DNA from: JBGPEQ01 sp050180895
GTDB taxonomy: Bacteria; Pseudomonadota; Alphaproteobacteria; Dongiales; Dongiaceae
Reading direction: 5' to 3'
Assembly (NCBI GenBank): GCA_050180895.1
Contig: JBFXDS010000001.1
Location: 620,001-684,000 of the forward strand
DNA length: 64,000 nucleotides
Shown here: in pieces, positions 32,770 through 41,834 of the stretch
Layout of the letters: every line of letters starts with the position of its first letter
Numbering within the stretch: the stretch's first letter is position 1
Position numbers and translations under genes: made by a program
The notes under the pieces: generated by a model
The model's input: only the letters and a program-made list of their open reading frames with translations
Databases searched by the model: none
Told to the model about the DNA's origin: nothing

Positions 32770-33888
32770 ATGCATCCCGATCTGAACGAGCTGCCGGCCT
32801 GGACCGACCACTACTTCCTGCGCACCAAGCAGATCGCGCAGAAGTTCGGCGACCAGCGGGTCACCTACGCCGTGTTCATGCGCCGGCCGGTGATCTCGGC
32901 GCCGCGGCTGTGCGTCGAGTGGCTCCAGGCGGTGGCGGCCGCACGCGGCACCAAGTTCGACATCGACGTTGTCTACCCCGAGGGCAAATGGGTCGGCGCC
33001 GGCGAGCCGATCATGTACATCAGCGGCTCCTTCGTGCACCTCTCGGACACGGAGACCATCCTCCTGCAGAAGCTCGGGCCCGCCAGCGTCGCCGCCTTCA
33101 ACGCCTACACCATGTGCACGGACCTGCCGAACGCGGCGTTCCTCGCCATGGATGCACGCCACTGCGCCGGGCTGGAGATGGCCGAGCTCATGGCCTATGC
33201 GGCCAGTGTCGGCTCGGCGCGCGCGCGGCGCAAGCACGGCGCCAAAGGCTTCATCGGCAACGCTACCGCGGCGACGGCGCGCTTCTTCGGCCGCTCCGAC
33301 GGCATGGGCACGATGCCGCACGCCCTCATCGGCTATGCCGGCACCACGCTGCGCGCCGCCGAGATGTTCCGCGAGACCTTCCCGGCCGACAACCTCACCG
33401 TCCTGGTCGACTACTTCGCGCGCGAGGTGACCGATTCGATCGAGGTCTGCCGGCGCTTCCCCGATCTCGCCGCCGAAGGCCGCCTGGCCGTGCGGCTGGA
33501 CACGCCGGGCAGCCGCTTCATCGAGGGACTCGATCCCGCCGCCTCCTACGCCGCGCTGGAGCGGCACGTCCCGCAGGTCATCCGCGGCTACCGCAACGAG
33601 ACGGAGCTGCGCTATCTGGTCGGCGCCGGCGTTTCCGCCGCCGCCATCTACCACACGCGCGACGCGCTCGATCAGGCGGGCTTCCCGAAGGTCAAGATCG
33701 TCGCCTCCTCGGGCTTCGATCCGGCCAAGTGCAAGGTGATGGCCGAGGCCAAGGCGCCGATCGATATCGTCGGCACCGGCTCGTTCCTGCCGCAGCGCTG
33801 GACCGAGACCTACGCCACCGCCGACATCATCGAGTACAACGGCGAGCCGCGCGTGAAGGTCGGCCGCGAGTTCCTGTTCCGGAAATAG
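32770..33888 (+). CDS. Nicotinate phosphoribosyltransferase-like enzyme
   Basis: A 372-residue member of the NAPRTase family, which joins nicotinate (or a related base) to PRPP for NAD synthesis. Visible features are DHYFLRTKQIAQKFGDQRVT, YPEGKWVGAGEPIMYISGSF, FNAYTMCTD, RHCAGLEMAELMAYA and the late LIVASSGFDPAKCKV-like and PIDIVGTGSFLP segments. It is somewhat shorter than PncB from enteric bacteria and fits the short alphaproteobacterial branch. nadE lies only 600 bases downstream, agreeing with a NAD role. Confidence 0.85.
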   Translation: MHPDLNELPAWTDHYFLRTKQIAQKFGDQRVTYAVFMRRPVISAPRLCVEWLQAVAAARGTKFDIDVVYPEGKWVGAGEPIMYISGSFVHLSDTETILLQKLGPASVAAFNAYTMCTDLPNAAFLAMDARHCAGLEMAELMAYAASVGSARARRKHGAKGFIGNATAATARFFGRSDGMGTMPHALIGYAGTTLRAAEMFRETFPADNLTVLVDYFAREVTDSIEVCRRFPDLAAEGRLAVRLDTPGSRFIEGLDPAASYAALERHVPQVIRGYRNETELRYLVGAGVSAAAIYHTRDALDQAGFPKVKIVASSGFDPAKCKVMAEAKAPIDIVGTGSFLPQRWTETYATADIIEYNGEPRVKVGREFLFRK

Positions 33889-33906
33889 GGGCGCCCGCGC
33901 CGTCGC

Positions 33907-34269
33907 TCAGTGGATGGTCTCGACCAGCTTCAGCATGTCCTCGACGCTGAAGGGCTTGTGCAGCGGCCCCTCGGCGCCGGCGCTGATGGCCCGCTCCAGG
34001 ATCGGCTCCTTGAAGCCGGTCATCATCACGATGCGCGCCTGGGGCTTGATCTTCTTGATGGCGAAGTAGCTGTCGACCCCGTTCATCACGGGCATGCGCA
34101 CGTCCATGAAGGCGATGTCGAAATCCTGGCTGCGGGCGTGCTCCACCGCGTCGTGGCCGTCCTTGGCGATATCCACCTCGTAGCCATGGACCTGCAGCAG
34201 GTCGGCCAGGCTCTCGGCCAGATCCTGATCGTCGTCGACGATCATCACGCGAACGGTCTTCGAAGGCAT
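33907..34269 (-). CDS. Single-domain response regulator (CheY-like)
   Basis: The 121-residue receiver has the acidic pair in VMIVDDDQDLAES, the phospho-acceptor Asp in IAFMDVRMPVMNG, the Thr in MMTGFKEP and the Lys in LHKPFSVED. No output domain is present. The ATG at 34269 has AGGGGGGA about 7 bases upstream, so the slightly longer frame is not used. It could be a phosphate shuttle or act on a protein partner. No adjacent kinase is seen in this part of the window. Confidence 0.88.
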   Translation of the reverse strand: MPSKTVRVMIVDDDQDLAESLADLLQVHGYEVDIAKDGHDAVEHARSQDFDIAFMDVRMPVMNGVDSYFAIKKIKPQARIVMMTGFKEPILERAISAGAEGPLHKPFSVEDMLKLVETIH

Positions 34270-34488
34270 GTCGCAGTCCCCCCTCATGCCGCAGCCGCCC
34301 GCGCCCTGCGAATCCGGCGGGTTGCCTCAGTGCCGATTGCAGGGCGACGCTAATCGGCAATCATTGACAGACGATTAACGGCAATTGTTAGGTTTAAGCG
34401 GAAAACTTCACCTCGGCACGGCATGGCGATTCCAGCCCGGGCGCGCTATCTGTAGGTCTGTAGGATTGTCGTTCGGCATCCGTCCCCT

Positions 34489-36147
34489 ATGACCGACTCG
34501 CTCAATATTTCCCTGGCCCAGCTCGACCCGACGGTGGGCGACATCGACGGCAACCTCGCCCGGATCCGCCAGGCCCGAAAGCAGGCCGCCGGACAGGGGG
34601 CGGATCTGGTGGTCTACAGCGAGCTCAATGTCTGCGGCTATCCGCCCGAAGATCTCGTGCTGAAGCCGGCCCTCCAGGAGCGCTGCGCGGCGGCTGTCCA
34701 GGTGTTGGCGGCGGAAACGGCCGATGGCGGCCCGGCGCTGCTCGTCGGCGCCCCCTGGCGCAACGACGGGAAGCTGCACAACGCGGCCGTGCTGCTGGCC
34801 GACGGCGAGATTGCGGCGCTGCGCTACAAGTGCGACCTGCCGAACTACGGCGTGTTCGACGAGAAGCGGGTGTTCGTTCCCGGCCCGCCGCAGGGGCCGG
34901 TGAGCTTCCGCGGCGTGCGGCTCGGTGTCATGGTCTGCGAGGACATGTGGACGCCCGAGGTCACCGAATGCCTGGCCGAGACCGGCGCCGAGATTCTCAT
35001 GCTCGGCAACGGCAGCCCCTACGAGCATGCGAAGCACCCGTACCGGATCGAACTCGCCGGCAAGCGGGTTGCCGAATCCGGCCTGCCGATCATCTATGTC
35101 AACCAGGTCGGCGGCCAGGACGAGCTGGTCTTCGACGGCGCCTCCTTCGCGCTCGACGGCGACGGCAGCCTGCGCGCCCAGCTGCCGGCCTTCCGCGAAA
35201 CCGTCGCGCTCACGCAATGGCAGCGCCAGGGAAGCGGCTGGCACTGCGTCGCCGGCGAGGTGGTGCTGATCGAGGACGGCCTCGACGGCATCTACCAGGC
35301 GATGACCCTGGGGCTGCGCGACTATGTCGACAAGAACCGCTTTCCCGGCGTGATCCTCGGTCTCTCCGGCGGCATCGATTCGGCGATCTCCGCTGCCGTC
35401 GCCGTGGATGCCCTCGGCCCCGACCGCGTTCACGCGGTCATGATGCCGTCGCCCTATACCAGCCGCGACAGCCTCGAGGACGCCGCCGAAGTGGCGCGGC
35501 TGCTCGGCATCCGTCTCGACACCATCTCGATCGAGCCGGCCATGCATGCCTTCCACGACATGCTGAAGGATCGGTTTGCCGGAGCCGTCAACGGCGTGAC
35601 TGCGCAGAACATCCAGAGCCGTGCCCGCGGCCTCACGCTCATGGCGCTCTCCAACAAGTTCGGCCACATGGTCGTTTCCACCGGCAACAAATCGGAGATG
35701 TCCGTCGGCTATGCCACGCTCTACGGCGACATGTGCGGCGGCTATTCCGTGCTCAAAGACGTCTACAAGACGACTGTGTTCGCCCTGTCGCGCTGGCGCA
35801 ACCAGACGGTGCCCGACGGCGCCCGCGGCCCGGCCGGCCGCGTCATGCCCGAGCGGGTGATCACCAAGGCGCCGACCGCCGAGCTGCGGCCGGACCAGCG
35901 CGACGAGGACGATCTGCCGCGCTACGCCGTCCTCGACGCCATCCTGGAATGTCTGATCGAGAACGAGATGAGCGTTGACGAGATCGTCGCCAGGGGCCAC
36001 GACCGGCCGACCGTCGAGCGCGTCTGGCGCATGCTCGACCGCGCCGAATACAAGCGCCGCCAGGCCCCGCCCGGCGTCAAGATCACACGCCGCGCCTTCG
36101 GCCGCGACCGCCGCTATCCCATCACCAACGCCTTCCGCGGCGGGTGA
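34489..36147 (+). CDS. nadE: Glutamine-dependent NAD+ synthetase
   Basis: A 552-residue fusion of a nitrilase-fold glutaminase (residues 1-260, with Glu 45 in VVYSELNVCGYPPED, Lys 114 in RYKCDLPNYG and Cys 150 in MVCEDMW) and an NAD synthetase with the ATP motif LGLSGGIDSAIS. It amidates deamido-NAD using glutamine as nitrogen source. Its stop codon overlaps the next gene's GTG start. Confidence 0.95.
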   Translation: MTDSLNISLAQLDPTVGDIDGNLARIRQARKQAAGQGADLVVYSELNVCGYPPEDLVLKPALQERCAAAVQVLAAETADGGPALLVGAPWRNDGKLHNAAVLLADGEIAALRYKCDLPNYGVFDEKRVFVPGPPQGPVSFRGVRLGVMVCEDMWTPEVTECLAETGAEILMLGNGSPYEHAKHPYRIELAGKRVAESGLPIIYVNQVGGQDELVFDGASFALDGDGSLRAQLPAFRETVALTQWQRQGSGWHCVAGEVVLIEDGLDGIYQAMTLGLRDYVDKNRFPGVILGLSGGIDSAISAAVAVDALGPDRVHAVMMPSPYTSRDSLEDAAEVARLLGIRLDTISIEPAMHAFHDMLKDRFAGAVNGVTAQNIQSRARGLTLMALSNKFGHMVVSTGNKSEMSVGYATLYGDMCGGYSVLKDVYKTTVFALSRWRNQTVPDGARGPAGRVMPERVITKAPTAELRPDQRDEDDLPRYAVLDAILECLIENEMSVDEIVARGHDRPTVERVWRMLDRAEYKRRQAPPGVKITRRAFGRDRRYPITNAFRGG

Positions 36148-36734
36148 GGATGGTCGAGACGATCCTGACACGCTCGGACATCGAAGCGGCGTTCGATGAC
36201 ATCGGGCGAGCAGCGTTCACAGCCGGCAAGATCATTGAGCTTGCCGTCGTGGGTGGGGCGGCGATTGTTCTGCTCTTCGTGGCCCGGCCCGCCACGCGGG
36301 ACGTAGATGCAGTGGTCAATGGCGACACGGCATTTGTGCGCGAGCAGACGCAACGTGTCGCGCATGAGCGGGGTTGGAGGCAAGACTGGCTGAATGATAG
36401 CGTTAAAGGCTTCTTGAGCGCCCGGCACAACGATCCGGACGTCATGCGATTATTCCGGACATACCCATCGGAGCGCGAGGCAGGTCTGCGTGTTTTCGTG
36501 GCGCGGCCAGAGTATCTGCTGGCAATGAAATGCCTCGCCATGCGAGTAGGCTCGCCGACGTCGCGTGATACCGACGATATCAAGACCCTCATCCGTCATC
36601 TTGGACTGAGCAACGCGGATCAGGTTCTCGATATCGTTGCCAGCTACTATCCCAACCGGCTGATTCAGCCGCGAACGCAATTCGGTGTGCAGGAGATCGT
36701 GCAATCGCTGGCTAACGAGGCGACAGATGAGTAA
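36144..36734 (+). CDS. Nucleotidyltransferase-like protein (DUF6036/AbiEii-type)
   Basis: The 196-residue product has LAVVGGAAIVLLFVA followed by RPATRDVDAVV, matching the GG...TxDxD pattern of the minimal nucleotidyltransferase fold, and a late LLAMKCLAMRVGSPTSRDTDD motif typical of the DUF6036/AbiEii group. Such proteins are often toxins in type IV-like toxin-antitoxin pairs. The GTG at 36144 overlaps the nadE stop (GTGA); an ATG at 36150 is an alternative. Base composition is visibly less GC-rich than the neighbours. It overlaps the next small gene by 8 bases, forming a two-gene module. Confidence 0.65.
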   Translation: MRMVETILTRSDIEAAFDDIGRAAFTAGKIIELAVVGGAAIVLLFVARPATRDVDAVVNGDTAFVREQTQRVAHERGWRQDWLNDSVKGFLSARHNDPDVMRLFRTYPSEREAGLRVFVARPEYLLAMKCLAMRVGSPTSRDTDDIKTLIRHLGLSNADQVLDIVASYYPNRLIQPRTQFGVQEIVQSLANEATDE

Positions 36735-37137
36735 GGCGATCACTATACCGCGAACGTTGCAAGAGGTGGCGGAATTCGCGCGAGGGGGGCGGACGATGTT
36801 CGATCTCGCTCTGTCCGAATTCCTCGACCTGTTCTATACTCAACCGGATGCACGCCAGTCGATGATCTCTGACGAACCACCAACGATCGGCCCGTTCGAA
36901 GACGCTTGGCTCGGCGCCGTGGCCGAGCATCTGGCCCGGCGCTGGGACCTCGAAATTCCGACTTGGGTCGATCAGCCGAATCGCTTTCTCGACCGGCCGT
37001 TCTTCGCCGGCGGCCTCGAAAGCTTGAAGGCGATCCTGCTGGCCGAGAGTCCGCTTGCCTTCCGGAAGCGGCAGATCTTCGTCGAGGCGGAGCCGCTGCG
37101 CCGGGCCCGCATGCCGCGGGATACCGCTGCTGAATGA
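36727..37137 (+). CDS. Partner protein of the nucleotidyltransferase-like gene
   Basis: A 136-residue protein starting MSKAITIPRTLQEVAEFARG, with a later acidic ISDEPPTIGPFEDAWLGAVAEHLARR and LESLKAILLAESPLAFRKRQIF. I recognise the general type (small protein paired with DUF6036-like nucleotidyltransferases) but not a defined fold. Its ATG is 8 bases inside the upstream gene, and its own stop is overlapped by the gltX start (ATGA), so it is translationally tied on both sides. An antitoxin-like role is inference. Confidence 0.55.
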   Translation: MSKAITIPRTLQEVAEFARGGRTMFDLALSEFLDLFYTQPDARQSMISDEPPTIGPFEDAWLGAVAEHLARRWDLEIPTWVDQPNRFLDRPFFAGGLESLKAILLAESPLAFRKRQIFVEAEPLRRARMPRDTAAE

Positions 37138-38474
37138 GCGACCGCGTCCGCTTCGCGCCGAGCCCGACGGGTCGGCTGCATGTCGGCAACATCTACATCG
37201 CGCTCGCCAACTGGCTGTTCGCGCGCCGGCAGAACGGCGCCTTCGTGCTGCGGCTCGACGACACCGATCGCGAGCGGTCGACGGCGGCCTTCGCCGCTGG
37301 CATCGAGGAGGATCTGGCGTGGCTCGGGCTGTCCTGGGACGAAAAGGTCCGCCAGTCCGACCGCCTGGCGTCCTACGACGCGGCCGTGTCGAGGCTGAAG
37401 GCTGCCGGGCGCCTCTATCCCTGCTACGAGACGCCGGAGGAGCTGGAGCTCAAGCGCAAGAGCCAGCTGCAGCGGCATCTGCCGCCGGTCTACGACCGGG
37501 CGGCGCTCGGGCTGACGGACGCCGATCGCCGGAGGTTCGAAGCGGCGGGCCACCAGCCCTATTGGCGCTTCCTGCTGGAGCGTACCGACGTACGCTGGGA
37601 CGATCTCGTGCGCGGTCCCCAGCATGTCGACGAGGCCAGCCAGAGCGATCCCGTGCTGGTGCGGGCCGACGGCAGCTATCTCTACACGCTGACCTCGATC
37701 GTCGACGATATCGAACTCGGGATCACCCACGTCATCCGCGGCGCCGATCATGTCAGCAATACAGGCACGCAGATTCAGCTGTTTCAGGCGTTGGGCGCCA
37801 CCCCGTCCCGCTTCGCGCATCTGCCGCTGCTGACCAATGTCGGCGGGGAAGGGCTGTCGAAGCGCACCGGCAGCCTGTCGGTCGCCGACCTGCGCGCCGG
37901 CGGGATCGAGGCGATGGCCATCAACAGCTACCTTGCCCATCTCGGCACCGTCGATCGCATCGAGCCGCAGCTGCGGCTCGCGGATCTGGCCGAGGGTTTC
38001 GCGCTCGACCGCTACAACGCCGCAACGCCGAAGTTCGACCCGTCCGAGCTTACGCATCTCAACGCGCGGGTATTGCACATCACGCCGTTCGCCGCGGTCT
38101 CCGGGAGATTGACGGATCTCGGTCTCGCCGGCGTCGATGAGCCGCTGTGGACGGTCGCCCGCGCCAATATCGGCAAGCTCGCCGACCTGCGCGAATGGCT
38201 GGAGGTCTGCCGCGGCACCGTTGCCCCCGTGATCGACGACCGGGCCTTCGCCGCCAAGGCCGCCGAGCTTCTGCCGCCCGAGCCCTGGAACGGCGGTGCC
38301 TGGAGCGCCTGGACCGCGGCAGTGAAGGAGGCCACGGGCCGCAAGGGCAAGGACCTGTTCCGCCCGCTGCGCCTCGCCCTCACCGGCCGCGACCATGGTC
38401 CGGAGATGAAGGACCTGCTGCCCCTCATCGGTCGCGCCAGGGCGGCCGCGCGTCTGCGGGGCGAGGCGGGGTAG
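37134..38474 (+). CDS. gltX: Glutamyl-tRNA synthetase
   Basis: This 446-residue class I synthetase charges tRNA-Glu (and possibly tRNA-Gln in organisms using the amidotransferase route). The HIGH-type motif is FAPSPTGRLHVGN at 6-18, and the KMSKS-type motif is EGLSKRTGSLS. It contains RLDDTDRERST and the anticodon-binding helix bundle at the C-terminus. It starts with an ATG overlapping the preceding stop. Alphaproteobacteria often have two gltX copies, and this could be either. Confidence 0.92.
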   Translation: MSDRVRFAPSPTGRLHVGNIYIALANWLFARRQNGAFVLRLDDTDRERSTAAFAAGIEEDLAWLGLSWDEKVRQSDRLASYDAAVSRLKAAGRLYPCYETPEELELKRKSQLQRHLPPVYDRAALGLTDADRRRFEAAGHQPYWRFLLERTDVRWDDLVRGPQHVDEASQSDPVLVRADGSYLYTLTSIVDDIELGITHVIRGADHVSNTGTQIQLFQALGATPSRFAHLPLLTNVGGEGLSKRTGSLSVADLRAGGIEAMAINSYLAHLGTVDRIEPQLRLADLAEGFALDRYNAATPKFDPSELTHLNARVLHITPFAAVSGRLTDLGLAGVDEPLWTVARANIGKLADLREWLEVCRGTVAPVIDDRAFAAKAAELLPPEPWNGGAWSAWTAAVKEATGRKGKDLFRPLRLALTGRDHGPEMKDLLPLIGRARAAARLRGEAG

Positions 38475-38546
38475 CGCGGTCATTCGCCCCCATGCTAGGC
38501 TGCCGCCATGTTCACTGTGGCGGCCAAGACCTCGACCATCCTCCAC

Positions 38547-38617
38547 TGTCATTGCCGGGCTTGACCCGGCAATCCAGGCCTGCTCTCCAGCTCTGGATCT
38601 CCGATCAAGCCCGGATC
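38547..38617. repeat. Intergenic TTGCCGGG-CTTGA-CCCGGCAA repeat
   Basis: The perfect 8-bp inverted repeat at 38552-38559 and 38565-38572 continues into a weaker ATCTCCGATCAAGCCCGGAT match. The unit CATTGCCGGGCTTGACCCGG is a common dispersed element in alphaproteobacterial intergenic regions. Here it fills the gap before cysS. Confidence 0.7.
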
Positions 38618-38691
38618 AGTCGGTTCGGCGCTCTGGCGCCTGCCGATTTTTGCCGCTTGCGGCGTTCTCGCCGAATGGGAAGAAATAGGCC

Positions 38692-40088
<1,397 letters not shown>

Positions 40089-40092
<4 letters not shown>

Positions 40093-40700
40093 CCGCTCCG
40101 CCCGTCGTCGGCCTCCTGCTCGCCGGTGGCCAGTCGCGGCGCATGGGCGGCGGCGACAAATGCCTGCGGCAGCTCGGCGGCGAGACGATCCTGTCGCGCA
40201 TCATCGCGCGCCTGCGTCCGCAGGTCCGCCATCTGGTCCTCAATGCCAACGGCGACCCGGCGCGTTTCGGCGAATACGACCTGCCCGTGATCGCCGACAG
40301 CGTTGAAAACTTCGCCGGACCGCTCGCAGGCGTGCTGGCGGGCCTCGACTGGGCTGCCGCCAAGGCGCCCGACTGCCCCTGGGTCGCCAGCGCGCCGACC
40401 GATGCGCCCTTCTTGACTGCCGATCTCGTCGCGCGTCTTCTCGCGGCGGTGGAGCAGGGGGCCGACATGGCCTGCGCCGCCAGCGGTGGCCAGTCACATC
40501 CGGTCGTCGGGCTGTGGCCGGTGCGCCTGCGCGACGATCTCCGCCATGCGCTGACCGCCGAGCAGGTCCGCAAGGTCGACATCTGGACGCATCGCTTCCG
40601 GCTCGCCACAGTCGACTTCCCGGTCGGCGACGTCGATCCGTTCTTCAACACCAACCGCCCGGAGGATCTGGCAGAGGCCGAGCGGTTGCTGGCCCGATAG
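40089..40700 (+). CDS. mobA: Molybdenum cofactor guanylyltransferase
   Basis: This 203-residue enzyme attaches GMP to molybdopterin, making the bis-MGD cofactor needed by enzymes such as the FdsA formate dehydrogenase at 45.6 kb. Recognised by LLLAGGQSRRMGGGDKCLRQ, NFAGPLAGVLAGLDWA, APTDAPF and DPFFNTNRPEDL. The GTG at 40089 overlaps the cysS stop, giving close translational coupling. Confidence 0.9.
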
Positions 40701-40719
40701 AGCGAGGAGCACGACCGAC

Positions 40720-41346
40720 ATGTACACGCTCATCGGCTCCCCGGGCTGGGGCTCAGCGATCGCTGAGGCCCTGCTTGAACTCTCCGGTCTGCCCTACCGT
40801 GTCGAGGATATCGACCCCGACAAGCCGCCCGCAGAGTCGCAACGGCTCGTCGCCGCGAATCCGCTCGCCCAGGTGCCGACTCTGCTGCTGCCGGACGGCG
40901 CAGTGATGACCGAGAGCGCGGCCATCGCGCTGCACATTGCCGACCGTGTGCCCGCGGCCGGGCTCGTTCCGCCGCCGGGCGACCCGACGCGCGACGCCTT
41001 CCTGCGCTGGCTCGTCTTCATCGTCGCCAACGTCTATCCGATGTACACGGTCGGCGATTTCCCCGAGCGTTTCGTCTCCGGCGAGGACGCGGGCAAGGAG
41101 CTGCGCGCGAGCACCGATGCCTATCGCGAGAAGTCCTGGCGCATCGTCGAAGCCAACATCGCGCCGCGGCCCTGGTTCCTCGGCACGCGGTTCTCCGCCC
41201 TCGACGTCTATGTCAAGGTCATGACCCACTGGCGTCCGCGCCGCGACTGGTTCAAGGCGAACTGCCCGAAGCTGATGTCGGTCGCGCTCGCAGCTGACAA
41301 GGAGCCGCGCCTCGCCAAGGCTTGGCAGCGCAACTTCCCCGGCTGA
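40720..41346 (+). CDS. Glutathione S-transferase-family protein
   Basis: A 208-residue protein with a thioredoxin-like N-terminal domain (MYTLIGSPGWGSAIAEALLE, NPLAQVPTLLLPDGAVMTES with the usual cis-Pro and ES ends) and an alpha-helical C-terminal domain (PWFLGTRFSALDVYVKVMTH). This is the standard GST layout. The role is unknown; the gor gene upstream in the window would supply reduced glutathione. Confidence 0.88.
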   Translation: MYTLIGSPGWGSAIAEALLELSGLPYRVEDIDPDKPPAESQRLVAANPLAQVPTLLLPDGAVMTESAAIALHIADRVPAAGLVPPPGDPTRDAFLRWLVFIVANVYPMYTVGDFPERFVSGEDAGKELRASTDAYREKSWRIVEANIAPRPWFLGTRFSALDVYVKVMTHWRPRRDWFKANCPKLMSVALAADKEPRLAKAWQRNFPG

Positions 41347-41350
41347 TCGG

Positions 41351-41821
41351 CTATTCCGCCTCGACGCCGGTGTAGCGCGTCGTCGGGAATCCCCGCGCCG
41401 CGTCGTCCCAGAACCAGGCTTGGCGCAGCCACACGGGATAGAGTCCGATCGCGTCGAGCTGCGCCCGGCTCATCCAGCCCAGCTCCTTGATGAACTGCGC
41501 CTCCGGCTCGTCCGGGCCAATATGCGCCAGCGATGGCGTGCCGCTGAAGCTGTCGACCGGCACGAAGAACTCCACGTGATGAACACCGGTCGAGGCTTGC
41601 CGCCACTCGTTGACATACGCGACGCGGCTGACCGTGGCGGTGAGTCCGGTCTCCTCCCTGATCTCGCGCCGCGCCGTGTCGAGCACGCCCGCATCCTCCG
41701 GCTTCAGGCCGCCGCCCGGCGGGATCCACCAGTCGCGCGTGGCCCCGGGCATACGATGGCGGACCAACAGGATCCGCTGCTGGTCGACGATCAGGCCGGC
41801 GGCGCGGATGCGGTGGATCAT
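41351..41821 (-). CDS. NUDIX hydrolase
   Basis: The 156-residue protein has a full Nudix box: GGGLKPEDAGVLDTARREI followed by REETGLTA, with WWIPPGGG in front. The ATG at 41821 begins MIHRIRAAGLIVDQ, a normal family N-terminus; the open frame upstream is antisense to the amine oxidase gene. It is adjacent to and on the same strand as the copper amine oxidase gene, 14 bases from its end. Confidence 0.83.
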   Translation of the reverse strand: MIHRIRAAGLIVDQQRILLVRHRMPGATRDWWIPPGGGLKPEDAGVLDTARREIREETGLTATVSRVAYVNEWRQASTGVHHVEFFVPVDSFSGTPSLAHIGPDEPEAQFIKELGWMSRAQLDAIGLYPVWLRQAWFWDDAARGFPTTRYTGVEAE

Positions 41822-41834
41822 GGCGCGGAACGCC

